In this document: positions 1-16,000 of the stretch, one piece after another
Layout of the letters: each line of letters starts with the position of its first letter
Numbering within the stretch: the stretch's first letter is position 1
From: Omphiscola glabra
Lineage: Eukaryota > Mollusca > Gastropoda > Lymnaeidae
Assembly (NCBI GenBank): GCA_964017045.1
Contig: OZ024809.1
Coordinates: forward strand, 5,975,012 to 6,039,011
Direction of reading: 5' to 3'
Length of the DNA stretch: 64,000 nt
Notes under the pieces: model-generated
What the model was told of the DNA's origin: nothing
Databases searched by the model: none
Seen by the model: the letters and a program-made list of their open reading frames with translations, nothing else
Program-made: the position numbers and the translations under genes

Positions 1-246
1 TCATATTTACCTAATAACGTCCGAAAAATAAAATCTTTTAAGCGATCTTTATTTATTTATTTTTAAAAAATATTTTTATGTACAAGAAACGCTATTGATG
101 TTAAGTTCAGAACTTATTTTATCTCATATTGCAGCTGCATAAATAGTTAGTGCAGCACCAACACTTGCACCCAATGTGCAAAACTTGCAAACATTTACAG
201 CCAACTAGCTATAACAAAACTTTTTTTTCTACTTCTTTTATTTCAG

Positions 247-283
247 TATCCGTCAATACCAACACGAAACGATTTGCACCTGG
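247..283 (+). other. Possible 37-nt micro-exon
   Basis: The sequence after CTTTTATTTCAG (ends 246) and before GTAAGA (from 284) has strong splice signals on both sides. One frame reads SVNTNTKRFAPG. It could be a 5' UTR exon of the CNBD gene or part of an upstream gene. The rest of 1-600 shows no coding signal. Confidence 0.3.
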
Positions 284-600
284 GTAAGATTTGAAATTAA
301 TCTACGATTATCGGGAGACCACTCGGGAACTGTAGATTAGAAGGGTGGTCGTTTCCCTTTTGTCAACAGAAAACGTTAAGACGGCGCGTGGAGTAGATTC
401 TGGCATCCGAGCTTGATGAAGTCATATTTTATCAGGACTCAGATGAAGGGGGCCTCTGTGACTCACCTGTGTTATAGTTGGCCGTGCAGAAAATTAACCA
501 TACGTGGGGATGGCGATAAAATGGGATCAAGTGATCCGGGGATAAGTGTGTTCTGTAATAAACTGAGCTATCGCTTTGTTTTGTGGGACGAAAACGGGAC

Positions 601-1540
601 GTTAGAGCTGAGAAAGCAAGGGGAAGTTAGAGCTGAGAAAGCAAGGGGAAGTTAGAGCTGAGAAAGCAAGGGGAAGTTAGAGCTGAGAAAGCAAGGGGAA
701 GTTAGAGCTGAGAAAGCAAGGGTGAAGTTAGAGCTGAGAAAGCAAGGGTGAAGTTAGAGCTGAGAAAGCAAGGGGAAGTTAGAGCTGAGAAAGCAAGGGG
801 AAGTTAGAGCTGAGAAAGCAAGGGGAAGTTAGAGCTGAGAAAGCAAGGGGAAGTTAGAGCTGAGAAAGCAAGTGGAAGTTAGAGCTGAGAAAGCAAGGGG
901 AAGTTAGAGCTGAGAAAGCAAGGGGAAGTTAGAGCTAAGAAAGCAAGGGGAAGTTAGAGCTAAGAAAGCAAGGGGAATTTAGAGCTAAGAAAGCAAGGGG
1001 AAGTTAGAGCTGAGAAAGCAAGGGGAAGTTAGAGCTGAGAAAGCAAGGGGAAGTTAGAGCTGAAAAAGCAAGGGGAAGTTAGAGCTGAGAAAGCAAGGGG
1101 AAGTTAGAGCTGAAAAAGCAAGGGGAAGTTAGAGCTAAGAAAGCAAGGGGAATTTAGAGCTGAGATAGCAAGGGGAAGTTAGAGCTGAGAAAGCAAGGGG
1201 AAGTTAGAGCTGAGAAAGCAAGGGGAAGTTAGAGCTAAGAAAGCAACGGGAAGTTAGAGCTGAGAAAGCAAGGGGAAGTTAGAGCTAAGAAAGCAAGGGG
1301 AATTTAGAGCTGAGAAAGCAAGGGTGAAGTTAGAGCTAAGAAAGCAAGGGGAAGTTAGAGCTAAGAAAGCAAGGGGAAGTTAGAGCTGAGAAAGCAAGGG
1401 GAAGTTAGAGCTGAGAAAGCAAGGGGAAGTTAGAGCTGAAAAAGCAAGGGGAAGTTAGCGCTATGAAAGCAAGAGGAAGTTAGAGCTGAGAAAGCAAGGG
1501 TGAAGTTATAGCTGAGAAAGCAAGATGAAGTGTAGAGTTA
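601..1540. repeat. 25-bp minisatellite (about 37 copies)
   Basis: The unit GTTAGAGCTGAGAAAGCAAG plus GGGAA repeats with few substitutions and occasional 26-bp units (extra T). The purine strand is +. It decays at the end into TATAGCCGATAAG. An open frame entering it from 413 has no other support. Confidence 0.95.
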
Positions 1541-1657
1541 TAGCCGATAAGAACTAATGTGTTTAGGTTAAAAAACAATTTTCGGCTCTTATATTATAAA
1601 GATGAAAATATTTCAGTGTTGTTGACAGAAAAAACATAATCAAGGGATATCTATCTA

Positions 1658-3472
<1,815 letters not shown>

Positions 3473-3479
3473 TATCAAT

Positions 3480-3481
3480 CA

Positions 3482-3512
<31 letters not shown>

Positions 3513-3637
3513 GTCTCTCTCTCTCTGTCTCTCTGTCTTTCTGTCTTTCTCCCTGTCGTTCTGTCTCTCTCTCTCTGTCTCTTTCTCTCTTTCCGTCTCT
3601 GTCTCTCTCTCTCTCTCCGTCTCTGTCAATCTCTCTC

Positions 3638-3672
<35 letters not shown>

Positions 3673-3680
3673 GTCTACCT
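3480..3680. repeat. CTGT/CTCT-rich microsatellite
   Basis: Degenerate mixture of CTGT and CTCT units continuing the preceding tetranucleotide tract. The minus strand gives a low-complexity Arg/Glu/Asp frame (3475-3762) that is an artefact of composition. The unique sequence from 3681 to the exon at 3910 shows nothing further. Confidence 0.9.
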
Positions 3681-3909
3681 GTCTGACATACAGGAGAATT
3701 TTACTTAACGCACCTAGCGTTTTTTTTAACCACAGGTATCCAATACTTTGTGTCGCTGACACCCCTTACTGGAGACACATACTTTCTTACTTGACACATG
3801 CTGACACAATCAGGAACCCAACAGGAAATCACATCCATGAGTTGTCTTTCACCTAAAGTAATCTGACCGGAAGGACAACGAAACTGTCACGTAAACTTAC
3901 AGCTTAAGG

Positions 3910-4014
3910 ATGGACGAGGAATCAAGAGATGACGTCAATACACCCCCACCACAAATCCCGACCCTTGACACGCCCGTGTCTGACACACCACCATTAAAGT
4001 TACCAGATACCGAG
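3910..4014 (+). CDS. CNBD gene exon 1 (start codon)
   Basis: ATG at 3910 opens 35 codons rich in Pro, Asp and Thr, ending in phase 0 at CGAG|GTGAGA. An in-frame TAA at 3892 lies upstream and ACTTACAG just before could be an acceptor of a 5' UTR intron. This is a low-complexity N-terminus without a recognisable domain. Confidence 0.7.
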
Positions 4015-7000
4015 GTGAGAACATGTCCCAAACATAAATTTCATTCTAAAAATCAAATATTTTGTTTGGGGGTGGGGGGAATGGGGGGGGGGGGGTGTTG
4101 GGTAATTAAAAAAGAAACTTCGATTTACATTCCAAGAATGATAAAGAAAGACCAGAAAAGTATTTAATCTACTTCTTCTTAGCCTTTCTCGCTCTAAATG
4201 GAGCACATTCCATCCAGAATACTTGTCCATCTGTTTCTGTCATATGCTGTCTTTGCTAGTTCAGTCCAAAGGAGCATTGCCATCCACAATACTTTTCCAA
4301 CTGTCTCTGTCCTGGGCTATCTTTGCTAGTTCAGTCCAAAGGAGCAATGCCATCCACAATACTTTTCCAACTGTCTCTATTCTGGGCTATCTTTGCTAGT
4401 TCAGTCCAAAGGAGCAATGCCATCCACAATACCTTTCCCACTGTCTCTATCCTGGGCTATCTTTGCTAGTTCAGTCCAAAGGAGCAATGCCATCCACAAT
4501 ACCTTTCCCACTGTCTCTATCCTGGGCTATCTTTGCTAGTTCGGTCCATCTTTTCTTCATTCTCTTCTCCCCTGTCTCTAATGTCCTCTTCCATGTGACT
4601 CTTGGTCTTTTCCTGATACCTTGTGACTTCCAAGTCATTTCAGTTCAGAAGACAGGCCCTTAATTAAATTGAAGTATAAAATCACAAATAATCATTCTCT
4701 AGGTATTTATGTATGGGTGTAACGCTCCGTTCAAAAGGCGCGCAAATTAAAGTGTGTCACTTGAATGCATGCATCGTCAAGTAACTTTAGTAGATGGGAA
4801 TTTCCCGCTTTGCCACCGCCATTGTTTGGCTGGTTATATATTGTGATCAAATAATTTTCAAAGCCTTTAGAATTGATATTTACTACATTTTTTAAAATCT
4901 GATTTTCCCAACACACGTCTTAAGGATCATTCCAACACATGTCTTAAGGATCATTCCAAAACACGTCTTAAGGATCATTCCAGCACAAGTCTAAAGGATC
5001 ATTATTCCAGCACACGTCTTAAGGATCATTCCAACACACGTCTTAAGGATCATTCCAACACACGTCTTAAGGATCATTATTCCAGCACACGTCTTAAGGA
5101 TCATTCCAACACACGTCTTAATGATCATTATTCCAGCACATGTCTTAAGGATTCTTCCAACACACGTCTTAAGGATCATTCCAACACACGTCTTAAGGAT
5201 CATTATTCCAGCACACGTCTAAAGGATCATTCCAACACACGTCTTAAGGGTCATTATTCCAGCATACGTCTTAAGAATCATTCCAACACACGTCTTAAGG
5301 ATCATTCCAGCACACGTCTTAATGACCCGGAAAAGGCAAAAAATGTTACATTTAGTTTTATATGAAAAAAATAAATTAAAAACGTTAGTCTACTTACAAA
5401 TTTTATGCCCAATATGGAGAATATATAAGGACTTTAATCTAAACAGAGATATGTTTATTTTAAGTATTAAAACGTTATACTTTGATGGTGGTTAGACATT
5501 GGGAAGCTGAGGGGGTGCGAAAAGACTTTTCTTTTCAAAGTCCGGTCTACCACAGCGGCCCGTTATGTGTCTTACAAGGTCCAGACTACCGGAGTGGCCA
5601 GCTCTGTGCCTTACAAAGTCCACTCTACCACAGTGCCCAGCTCCGTGCCTTAAATGTCCAGACGAGCACATTGGCCTGATATGTTCATTATCTAAGTCAA
5701 CGGATTTCAAAGTCGATCCCTTATTCCCGTGACAAATTTATGACCTGACTAATTAAATCATAAAACTCCGGTTAATAATTGTGCGCTACAAAATAATCAA
5801 TGTAACAACAGTGATCCGAGATACAAGGAAATCGATAAGAACATTTACATATATCTACTACTGTGTGAGTTATGTTCACAATATCAAACAGTTGATGATT
5901 TACAACTGGTTCAACTTCTAAAGGCGATGTCATAAAGACTCACTTATGTCATAAAGACTCACTTATGTCATAAAGACTCACTTATGTCATAAAGACTCAC
6001 TTATGTCATAAAGACCCACTTATGTCATAAAGACCCACTTATGTCATAAAGACTCACTTATGTCATAAAGACTCACTTATGTCATAAAGACTCACTTATG
6101 TCATAAAGACTCACTTATGTCATAAAGACTCACTTACTTTCATTCGGTTTTTAATTTATACTTAATTTTTTTTTTAATTGTTGCATTGCACAGGGGAAGC
6201 AATCTAACCTGGACAAGCTGGTCACCCTCATACAGAAAGAGCCCCAGATGAGAACGGACTTCGAATGCCACGAGTTTGTCCCCTTTCTGAAGAAACACAT
6301 TCAGTGGTTCAACACGCTCAGTCCAGGTGGGACGTTTTTGGAAATTAGTTTTTTTTTAAAAAAATAAATATTTGTTTTACCTTCATACTTCATCAAAAAT
6401 TGGCTGAGAGTTATCGGAGGTTGGAGCTTCTTAATGTGTGGCCCCCCCCCCCCCCACCCTTCTCCACAACACACTTGTTAGTAGTGACTGCGCTATTTTT
6501 GTCAACATCTGACGTTTACCACCAGATAAATGTACTACAGATTTAGTATTTTTATGGAGCACGGGGCTGGGAGGTACTGGGTTGAGCTGGGTGGGGCTAG
6601 TGCAGCCCCCCCCCCCTCGTTTTTTACCCTAAAGCCCGACGCAATGCTCTTGAAGTTCCTATTTTTCTCGCACATGAACTCATTTGAAGATTGTTCAATT
6701 GTTTTATTGTTGGAGTTGTTATACATGTGTGTGATACAGTAATCAACTTATGAAACAAGGCACTACTTGTGGTACATGCAGAACCGTTCTTAGGCATGGG
6801 CAAACTAGGCGACCGCCTAGGGCCCCACTGCCAAGGGGTCCAGACGGGCGCTTCGTTTTAGCCTACAAATTACAAGTCGGGAAACTGATATCGGCAAAGA
6901 GATGTTGTCGGAAATGATATACGTTCACTTAGTGTTGTCAACAGAAAACATATTGGGGAAACTGATATCGGCAAAGAGATGTTGTCGGAAATGGTATACG

Positions 7001-10000
7001 TTCAATTAGTGTTGTCAACAGAAAACATATTGGGGAAACTGATATCGGCAAAGAGATGTTGACGGAAATGATATACGTTCACTTAGTGTTGTCAACAGAA
7101 AACATATTGGGAAAACTGATATCGGCAAAGAGATGTTGTCGGAAATGATATACGTTCACTTAGTGTTGTCAACAGAAAACATATTGGGGAAACTGATATC
7201 GGCAAAGAGATGTTGTCGGAAATGATATACGTTCACTTAGTGTTGTCAACAGAAAACATATTGGGGAAAATGTGTCGGGAAGAATTTGTCAATGAAAGGA
7301 GGTAGTGAGAGAGAAATCTCTCGTCTGGAGTCTATTTTGAAACTTCAGAATTCTGTTTTCCCCTCACCTCTGGGAGAGCTCCGCCTCAGACCCCACATTC
7401 CGGGGCCCCCTACCTACGACTATGCCTAGACCCCCCGAAATCCTAAAAACGGCTCTGGTACAGTGATCAACTTATGAACAAGACACTACTTGTGGTACAA
7501 TTATCAGCTTATGGAACAAAACATTACTTGTGGGACAATGATCAGCTTATGAAACAGGAAGTGTTAAATTCAATCTTTGTTGATTAAAATACACTTTTTA
7601 TTTGAGGGCAGTGGTCAAATTTGGGTGTATAAGCCTAATGTACCCACTAGACAACTCCGCTCATCCGATAGTGGCAAATTCTCGATACCGCGTATTCGCC
7701 TTGAGACATACTGAAGTCGCACTTTCACATTTGCTGGCCCAACAATTTGGAACACCCTTCCTGTCGCTCTCAGAAACAGCCAGACACTGGAGTTGTTCAA
7801 AACCGATTTGAAAACACATCTATTTCGCAAACACCTGCTGGGGTGATGTTGTCTACCATCTTTTCCAGCTAGCTATTATCTCCTGGATCTGACTGTGTAC
7901 CGCGATTCGAGCCTTTGGGGATGTTTGTATGAGTTGGACATAAGCGGCAAAGTAGAACCAGTTGAATGTAATGCAATAAATTAATACAAATAAATTTCTT
8001 TAAAGTTTGATGTGATTTAAAAGACCCATTTAAATCTATTGGACTGTCTCGCTATTGGATCAAAAAGGCCAAGATGAGAGAGTGGGGCAGAACAATTGAG
8101 CAACTCTACCTCAATTGAACAACAAAAACCAAGGCAACTGCAAGATTTGAACCCACACCTCCTTTATTTATCCCTACCCAAAACGCTTTAAACAGATTTC
8201 CCAATTCTAAAAAAAAAAGAGCTAAAAATAGATTTATAATTCTATTTTCTTATTTCTTTCACTTAAAGATTTCCTTGCCTAATAAAAATTCTCTTAAATT
8301 GTACCGAAAAGCGATACTACGGTAAAGGTCCAGCAAGACCATGTTATGTAAGTCAACAAAGGCTAATTTGACATGTATCCTAGTTACATCAGTAGTCAAA
8401 ATGTCTTCAATAATATATCACCTAAAGTGTCGTCGTCGGAAGGGGTATAATACATTTTTCTTTTTTTGTTTTGCTTTTGGCAAAGTGCTGGGATATCTTC
8501 GTGGAAGAGGCACGTCAAAAATTCTTGGTCCTCTGCAGGAGGTACTAAACCATGCTCCACCACTGCCTGCCAGCCCGTACAAGCGAGCAGGTGCCCTGCT
8601 CCGCCACTGCCTGCCAGCCCGTACAAGAGAGCATTGGCCCTGCTCCGCCACTGCCTTCCAGCCCGTAAAAACGAGCAGACCTGCTCTGAAGTGACAGAGA
8701 CGTAGCACCTTCATTGTAGATTACACACGAAGTGTCAACAATCTTAAACTGCCATAAACACTCAAGTGGATTGAACCCTTACAGTCTACGACCAACTAGC
8801 CGTGAAATACGTCATTGAATGACTTCTTGGCGTAACAAGTAAGGCTCTGCACTAGTGCCGTTATGTCCTTTGAAATCATTTATTAATAAAACAAGGACTC
8901 TCAAGCGGATTCTCAGTCGGAGTACTGAACATGTATGTTTAAAAAACAAAACTCATGAGAATTGAAACTGTGGATAAAAATAACTGAGTGGGACAATAGT
9001 TGTGATCGTGGAAGTAAATGTTGCGTGATGGCAAAATGCTAACGATCCGTTTCAAGTTATTCTTGGAAAAAAAAATCTTTTAAAAAATGCATGTTTCTTT
9101 TGAGTAGTGGCTCAACGGCACAGGCATGTTATTATTATGATTATTAATTATTTATGTTTTTGGAAAAGGAAAAAAAAAAGGTGGTGAGAGGGAGGAGCCT
9201 TGGTGACATTGTTTACATACGCACTTTGGTTATAGAAACGGGCTGAAATTATACGTACATTTTTACACCGTTTCTTATTTTTGCTCAACTTTGTTTTTTA
9301 GGCAAGCTTTCATCGACGCCCCCCCTACCTTTTTCATCATTTCAATACTGTTTTAAATTGTAAATATTTGTTTACAAGTTTTATTTATACAGGCCAAAAA
9401 CGAATATGCAATGGAAAAATTACCAGTGACATTGAATTCTTTAAAAAATAATAATACTAATTGACTTATTATATTATATAAGATTTCCCAGTATTTGTAT
9501 TTCATAGTATGATTTCTTTTTGTATTTCCAGAATCATACATCGAAATATATATTTCATATACGAATTACACACTTTCGCCACACATCGGGCCATACATTG
9601 GGCAACACATTGTTCCACACATTAGGCCACACATTGGGCCACAAATTGGGCCACACATAAGGCCACAAATTAGGCCACACATAGGGTCACACATTAGGCC
9701 ACACATTGGGCCACACATCGGGCCACACATTAGGCCACACATTGGGCCCCATATTGGGCCCACTTAAGGCCACAAATTAGGCCACACAGGGTCACACATT
9801 AGGCCACACATTGGATCACACATTAGGCCACGCATTGGTCCACACCATGCCTCACACATTGGATCACACATTTGGCCACACATTGGGCCAAACATTGGGC
9901 CAAACATTGGGCCACACATTGGGCTATGTGTGTCAGATGTTACATGTACAAAATGACTGATTTATTTCAATGTATAACTCCCCCCCACCCCTGGCCCCTG

Positions 10001-13000
10001 CAGGTCAGATACAAGAAATTATCAAAAGATGCAAGTTTCTACGAGTGTATCCAGATACAATATTTATCAAGCAAGGAGACATTGGAGACAGGTAAGAGTG
10101 AAAATCCAACTCACGCCAATAATAAAGGACGAACTCTTAAGTTTTTCCACTTGTTTCTATTTCTTGTCTTATTTTATCTGTCCTGTCAGCCGATGAAGGC
10201 TCTTAGTAGAAACATTCGTGTCTTATTGCCCTGTTTCTTAATCCAAGGTTCCACGTACCTTGTTCTACTATATCCATAACACAGCTTGAAAGCAGTCCTT
10301 CACTTAGTATCCTTAATATTTATCAAGCAAGGAGACAGGTAGGGAAGATGCTGTTATGAAAATAATCTAATGTAAGGGTATTTTGTTATTGCCCAACTTT
10401 GACTCTGTTAACTAAATTTGGAGTTACCCATGAAGTCAACCACTTCCTAGCGTCAATCATGATCTGAATACAATCCTTTTTTGGATTCAATCACGTTCTG
10501 GATTCAATCACGTTCTGGAGTCGACCCTGCTTTGGAGTCTACCACGGTTTCAAGTCGACCATGTTCTGGAGTCAAAGTTCTTCGGGAGTCAACCCATTTC
10601 TTGACTCAACCATATGTCTTGAGTCAGCTATGTTCTTAATCAAGATTCCAACTTTAACGAAAACGGCAAGATTGTATTGCATACTAATCTCGATACAATT
10701 ATCAAAATTTTCCTGAAATAATTTTTTCTGAATTTTAGTAATTGTTCGAAAATATGTAACACGTGTTTCTCCTAAATTCAGCAGCAAATTGTTTGTACAC
10801 CTTTTAACAAATCCTCAGCATGTACGCCATCTTGAGGGGTGACGTAGTCGTCCATGTGATCTTTGACCCCGAGAACGAACGAGAATGTCTCAACCGGGTT
10901 GAGGCGGCCATGAGCAAGAAGAAATTCAGCAAAAACGATTTTGGGAGTGAAGTCGCCACATCAAGTCAGTTTGTAACTGTCCCAGTGTTAGACTCACCTC
11001 TTATGTGCATTTTGTAACTGTCACGGTGCTAGACTCACCTCTTGTGTGCATTTTGTAACTGTCACAGTGCTAGACTCGCCTCTTATGTGCATTTTGTAAC
11101 TGTCACAGTTCTGGACTCGCCTCTTATAGACAGTTCGTTACTGTCCCAGTGTTAGACTCACCTCTTATGTGCATTTTGTAACTGTCACAGTTCTAGACTC
11201 ACCTCTTATGTGCATTTTGTAACTGTCACAGTGCTAGACTCACCTCTTATGTGCATTTTGTAACTGTCACTGTCACAGTTCTAGACTCACCTAGACTCTG
11301 CTGGTGTGTCCAGCTTCTTTTTCACAACTGCCCCCCTACTCAACATGCTTTATATTAATAGTACTGAGCTGAAAAAAGGCTGTCCAGCAACTAGCGTCAT
11401 GTGTGAGTCATGCGTGACGTCAGTGTGACGGTTGAACTCAGGTAAAAAGATTGAATTTTTTCGGAGGAGAATATAAAATTAATCAACAAAGAGCCACGAG
11501 TATGGTGTAGGACTTTCTGGAGGACTATTGTTTCAAGGCCGGCAGGTTGGGTGTAGGACTGTCTGTAGGACTATTGTTTCAAGGCCGGCAAATATTATAG
11601 AAAATGAGAAGTTAAATAGTGTTTATATTTTGTAACACTCGATAAACTCGGTATTTTCTCAAAATACCCGGACTCGGTTTTAAAAACCACACCCGGTTAA
11701 TCCCGAGTATTGCATACTCACTGTATGTTACAATGTTGTCCAAAATAGGAAATTAGCGGGCATTCGTGCAATAGCTTGGCATTTAAATAAGATACTCCCA
11801 TGTGCACATTGTTGTCATTAACTTCACCTTGAATCAACCCCCATTGGGCACAAGGTCTGCTCGAGGCCTTTGTCAAAAATATTTCCTTCGGTCGCTTTTG
11901 TATGAGCTCCCTGGTGTCCTTGGCGGGCTTCTATTCAATAACTGACTGGCAATGCTTTAAGATCATTTATTGAAGATGTTTTCTCAAATATTCTTAAAGA
12001 TCCTTTCTCGTAGCTCGGTTTAGTGCCATCAGGGGCGAACCAATATTTTGTTGCCACTCGCCTCCCCTTTTTCCTCATAAAATCTATGCAGTTGGCCGGA
12101 TTGCCGCCCCTTTTTATAAAACAAAACTACCGCCTGGAGCGGACCGCCCCTCCCCCCTTCGCAGCCCCATTCCTAAGTCACTACATCTATCGTTGTTTCT
12201 TAACTGGTATGTTAAATCAAAGTCACATCAAATATCACAGAAGAAGGAAGCGGGAACAACAACAGCTATATGCACAGTTGAGTGGTTTCCCCTTACAAGA
12301 CAAACGTGATGGAATGTCTAAACTGCAGAGAACTAATATTGAACAGTTGTTTGATGTATCCAAATGAATCCACGTACTTGCTGAATTACGAGAGTGTTAC
12401 TGGAATTTACTTTGTTGACTGTATTTATGTGCCGGTAGCTTTTATTTAAGTCTTGACTTTATGTGTTGTATTAATGTATATGTGCCGCTACCTTTTATTT
12501 AATGGTTGTATTTGTGTTGTGTTAAGTTATTAGTTTTTTAAATTACGTTTTAATTGTTTGTAATTTGTATGTGCTTTATGTTTTATTGAGTCGCTGGTAT
12601 CGATAAATGTCTTATGACTCCAGACTCCAACCCCCACCTACCAATATATCCCATCATCACCATCATCATGTCTCGTAGTCCTTCGACCGTTGGGGCGCCA
12701 CAGATGACATGAAAACTACTTTTCTCCTTTCCCCTGAGTCTCTTACCCTATGCATAGCATCGCCTAGTTGTAATCCCGTCCATTCTTTGATGTTGTCGTC
12801 CCATCTTTTTCTCTGTCTTCTTCTTCTTCTTCCTCCTCTAGTAGTGCCCTGCAATATTTCTTTGGCGAGCCCTTGTTTTCTGGTCACGTGGCCATACCAT
12901 TCAAGTTTGCGCTTTTTTTTTACAGAAACCAGGAGGTCATCGTACTGCCCAGTTGCTTGTCGAATCCTTTCTTTTCCTTGTTCATTGGTGATATATCCCA

Positions 13001-16000
13001 TACTAATCAAATATATATAAATTGCTTATGACTCCAGAATCCGACCCCCCACTTACCAATATATCGAATGCTAATCAAATATCCATAACATATCCTATGA
13101 CGCCCACGAAATTTAAACACATCTTATAACTTCGTTCGCATTTTGTAAACTGTTTTTTTTATATCATTTTGATAGCGACGGGGGCATGTATTGGTGAGGT
13201 GGCTTTGGTCAACGAGAACTGCATGAGGACGGCCAGCTGCTTCGCCCTCACAGTGTGTGACTTCATCGTCATAGACAGGGCCTTGTACAGCGTGTCCGTC
13301 AAGGAGGTCATAGAGCAGGAGTTCCAGGACAAGACAAACTTTGTGGAGAGAAATCCTTTGTTTAGGTAAGGTGTGGATAGTTCAGTGTATGGTAAATCCA
13401 CACGGGAAAAATACTTTTCTTAGGGGAGTCAGGGGATGGAGCTTGTAGTGTATGATGAATCATCCCAAGAGAAATCCTTTGTTCAAAGGAGTAAGGGGTG
13501 TAGCGTGCAGTGGAGGGTGAACTATCTCGGGAGAAACCGGTTGTGGCAATTTTACAGTTTTGCTAGGCACATTTTAGCAAATGTTTTTAATACCACGACT
13601 TCAATTTCAACGTTAGTTATGTTACTATAAGGGTTACAGACTCAAAAATGATGCGAGCCAAAAATGTTCAGCTCATCCGTTACTTGCAAACAGCTTGCAT
13701 TAAAAATATTCTTAAAGAAATTATTATAAAAAGGTTTTTTACTTTATTTCGTCAAGGTCTGTGTTTTTCCCAGTAACGGCTCAAATTGAACTAATGATCT
13801 AGTTGAATTTACGTATTTGAAATATTTAAGCTAAGATTACTACTCGTACGTTATGTTCAGATCGTGGACGCCACGTCAGAGGAACCAGCTCGTGATCAGC
13901 TTGAAGAAGCTGAGAATTGGCTTTGGGGAAAAACTGGCCAGACAAGGACAGGAGGTTGACAACATTTACTTCATCTACAAGTAAAATCTCACGTGTTTCA
14001 TTGACCTGTGTGTCTTACCAATGTCAACCCTTACCTTAACCCTGACAGGTCCAAACTAATCTTAATCTTTATCTTATCCATAATCCATTAACCTAACTCC
14101 TTACCCTTATCATGTACCCTAACCACTAACCATAACCACTTATCCGAACCACTAACCCTAACCACTTACCCTAACCACTTACTGTAACTATTTACCCTAA
14201 TCACTTACCCAAACACTTACCCTAACCACTTACCGTAACACTAACGCTAACCGCTAACCCTAACCACTTATCCTAACCCCTTACCCTAACCCCTTACCCT
14301 AACCACTTACCCTAACAACTTACCCTAACCCCTTACCCTAACCACTTACCTTAACCACTTACCCTAACCACTTACCCTAACCCCTTACCCTAACCACTTA
14401 CCCTAACCACTTACCCAAACCACTTACCCTAACCACTTACCCAAGCCGTCACCCTAACCATAACCCTTTACCCTAACCCTAAAAGCAAAATTATTATCAA
14501 AATTTAAAATCATGTTTCCCCAGCCTTTTGTTTCCAGGGTTGTTTTTGGGGATAAAATAAAAAATAATATCATATTATAAGAAAAGCTGTTAAATCTCTG
14601 CCATTATTTTAATTATTAACATTTAGAACTTTGCTGCTTGTAAACATCATGCATTCTTTATTACAATGTTTTACAGTCCCAACCATACATCTTTTCAGTC
14701 CCAAAAATATATTTTCACAGTCCTAGCAATATATCTTCACAGTCCCAACAATATAATATTCACAGTCCCAAAAATATAATTTCACAGTCCCAACCATAAT
14801 ATATTTTCACAGTCCCAATCATAAATTTTCACAGTCCCAATCATACATTTTTACAGTCCCAATCATATAGTTTCACACTCCCAATCGTATATTTTCACAG
14901 TCCCATCAATATAATCTTCACAGTCCGAACAATAATTTTAAGTAAATGTATTTTGTTTTATTGTCACGATTATGTTTCTTTTGTTAATATTTTTATGCAC
15001 TGCGCGGTGAGCCTAGCCCTAGGCTGGGGTACCGCGCTGTATAAGACAACATATAATGATAATAATAGATAGAATTTGTGTCCATAAACTATCATCAACT
15101 AAAACCATAGACTGTGAAGCATATTAGTAGTGTTCAAAAAGGGTTCAAAAATATTGTTAGCCTAAATGACTGTAATTTTTTGTTTTCATTTTAAAATGTC
15201 ACAAACGTTCATCAACCAACATTAAAGAAACTCTTGCTCTTTCTCTCACACACACACACTAGAGGTGACATGGAGATTCAAATAGACACCAAACTGTATG
15301 AACGACAATACCAGAACCTTTACACAGAGATGAAAAAATTATTACCCGAGCTAATTAAAGAGTAAGTACTTGTTATCTTTCATCTGCGTCAGTGGTCCTC
15401 CACCTGTGGGTCGCGACCCCTTTTAGGGCCGAACAACCCTTACACTGGTGTCGTCTAAGACCATCTTCTGAAAACAAATATTTTTGAAGGAGCAACGAAA
15501 ATAAGTTTTTGGTTGGGTGTCACGACTACATGAGGAACTGTGTTAAAGGGTCGAAGCATTAGGAAGGTGGAGAACTACTGATCTACGTTTGTGTGTTTTC
15601 TCATAAATACCACAGTTATGTTCATTTATATAGGTGTTTTACATTTTGCTCGACATAAAAATCGTATTCCTTTCACTTTTCACTGGTGACTATTACAGAC
15701 AAGATACATTAAAAAATAATAAATTTATACATGCAATTAAATCTCATAGAGAAAGAAACCAACCGCTCACATTGCTGAAACAAAATAATGATTCTCTTTA
15801 GTCCCAGACCAGTACCACAAGCACCACACTTACTGAGGAAAGAGAGAATGGCCAGACAGAAACCACAGAGGATATGTTTACTTGGTGAAAATGAAACAAT
15901 AGGTAATACATCAGGACTTGAATGTGGACACAAAGTAACGTTTCACTTGATTGTAGCACAGTCGATAATATATGACTTGATTATAGCACAATCGGTAATA

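Noticed and set aside
7602..7830. Independent 69-71-codon genes on both strands
   Set aside because: They overlap the LINE RT tail at 7718-7846, which explains the region.
9872..10279. 135-codon open frame over CNBD exon 3
   Set aside because: It is out of phase with the flanking exons. The frame joined by splice phases contains the cyclic-nucleotide-binding motif instead.
14030..14485. Telomere
   Set aside because: Contains CCCTAA but with a 13-bp degenerate period, and lies inside a gene intron.
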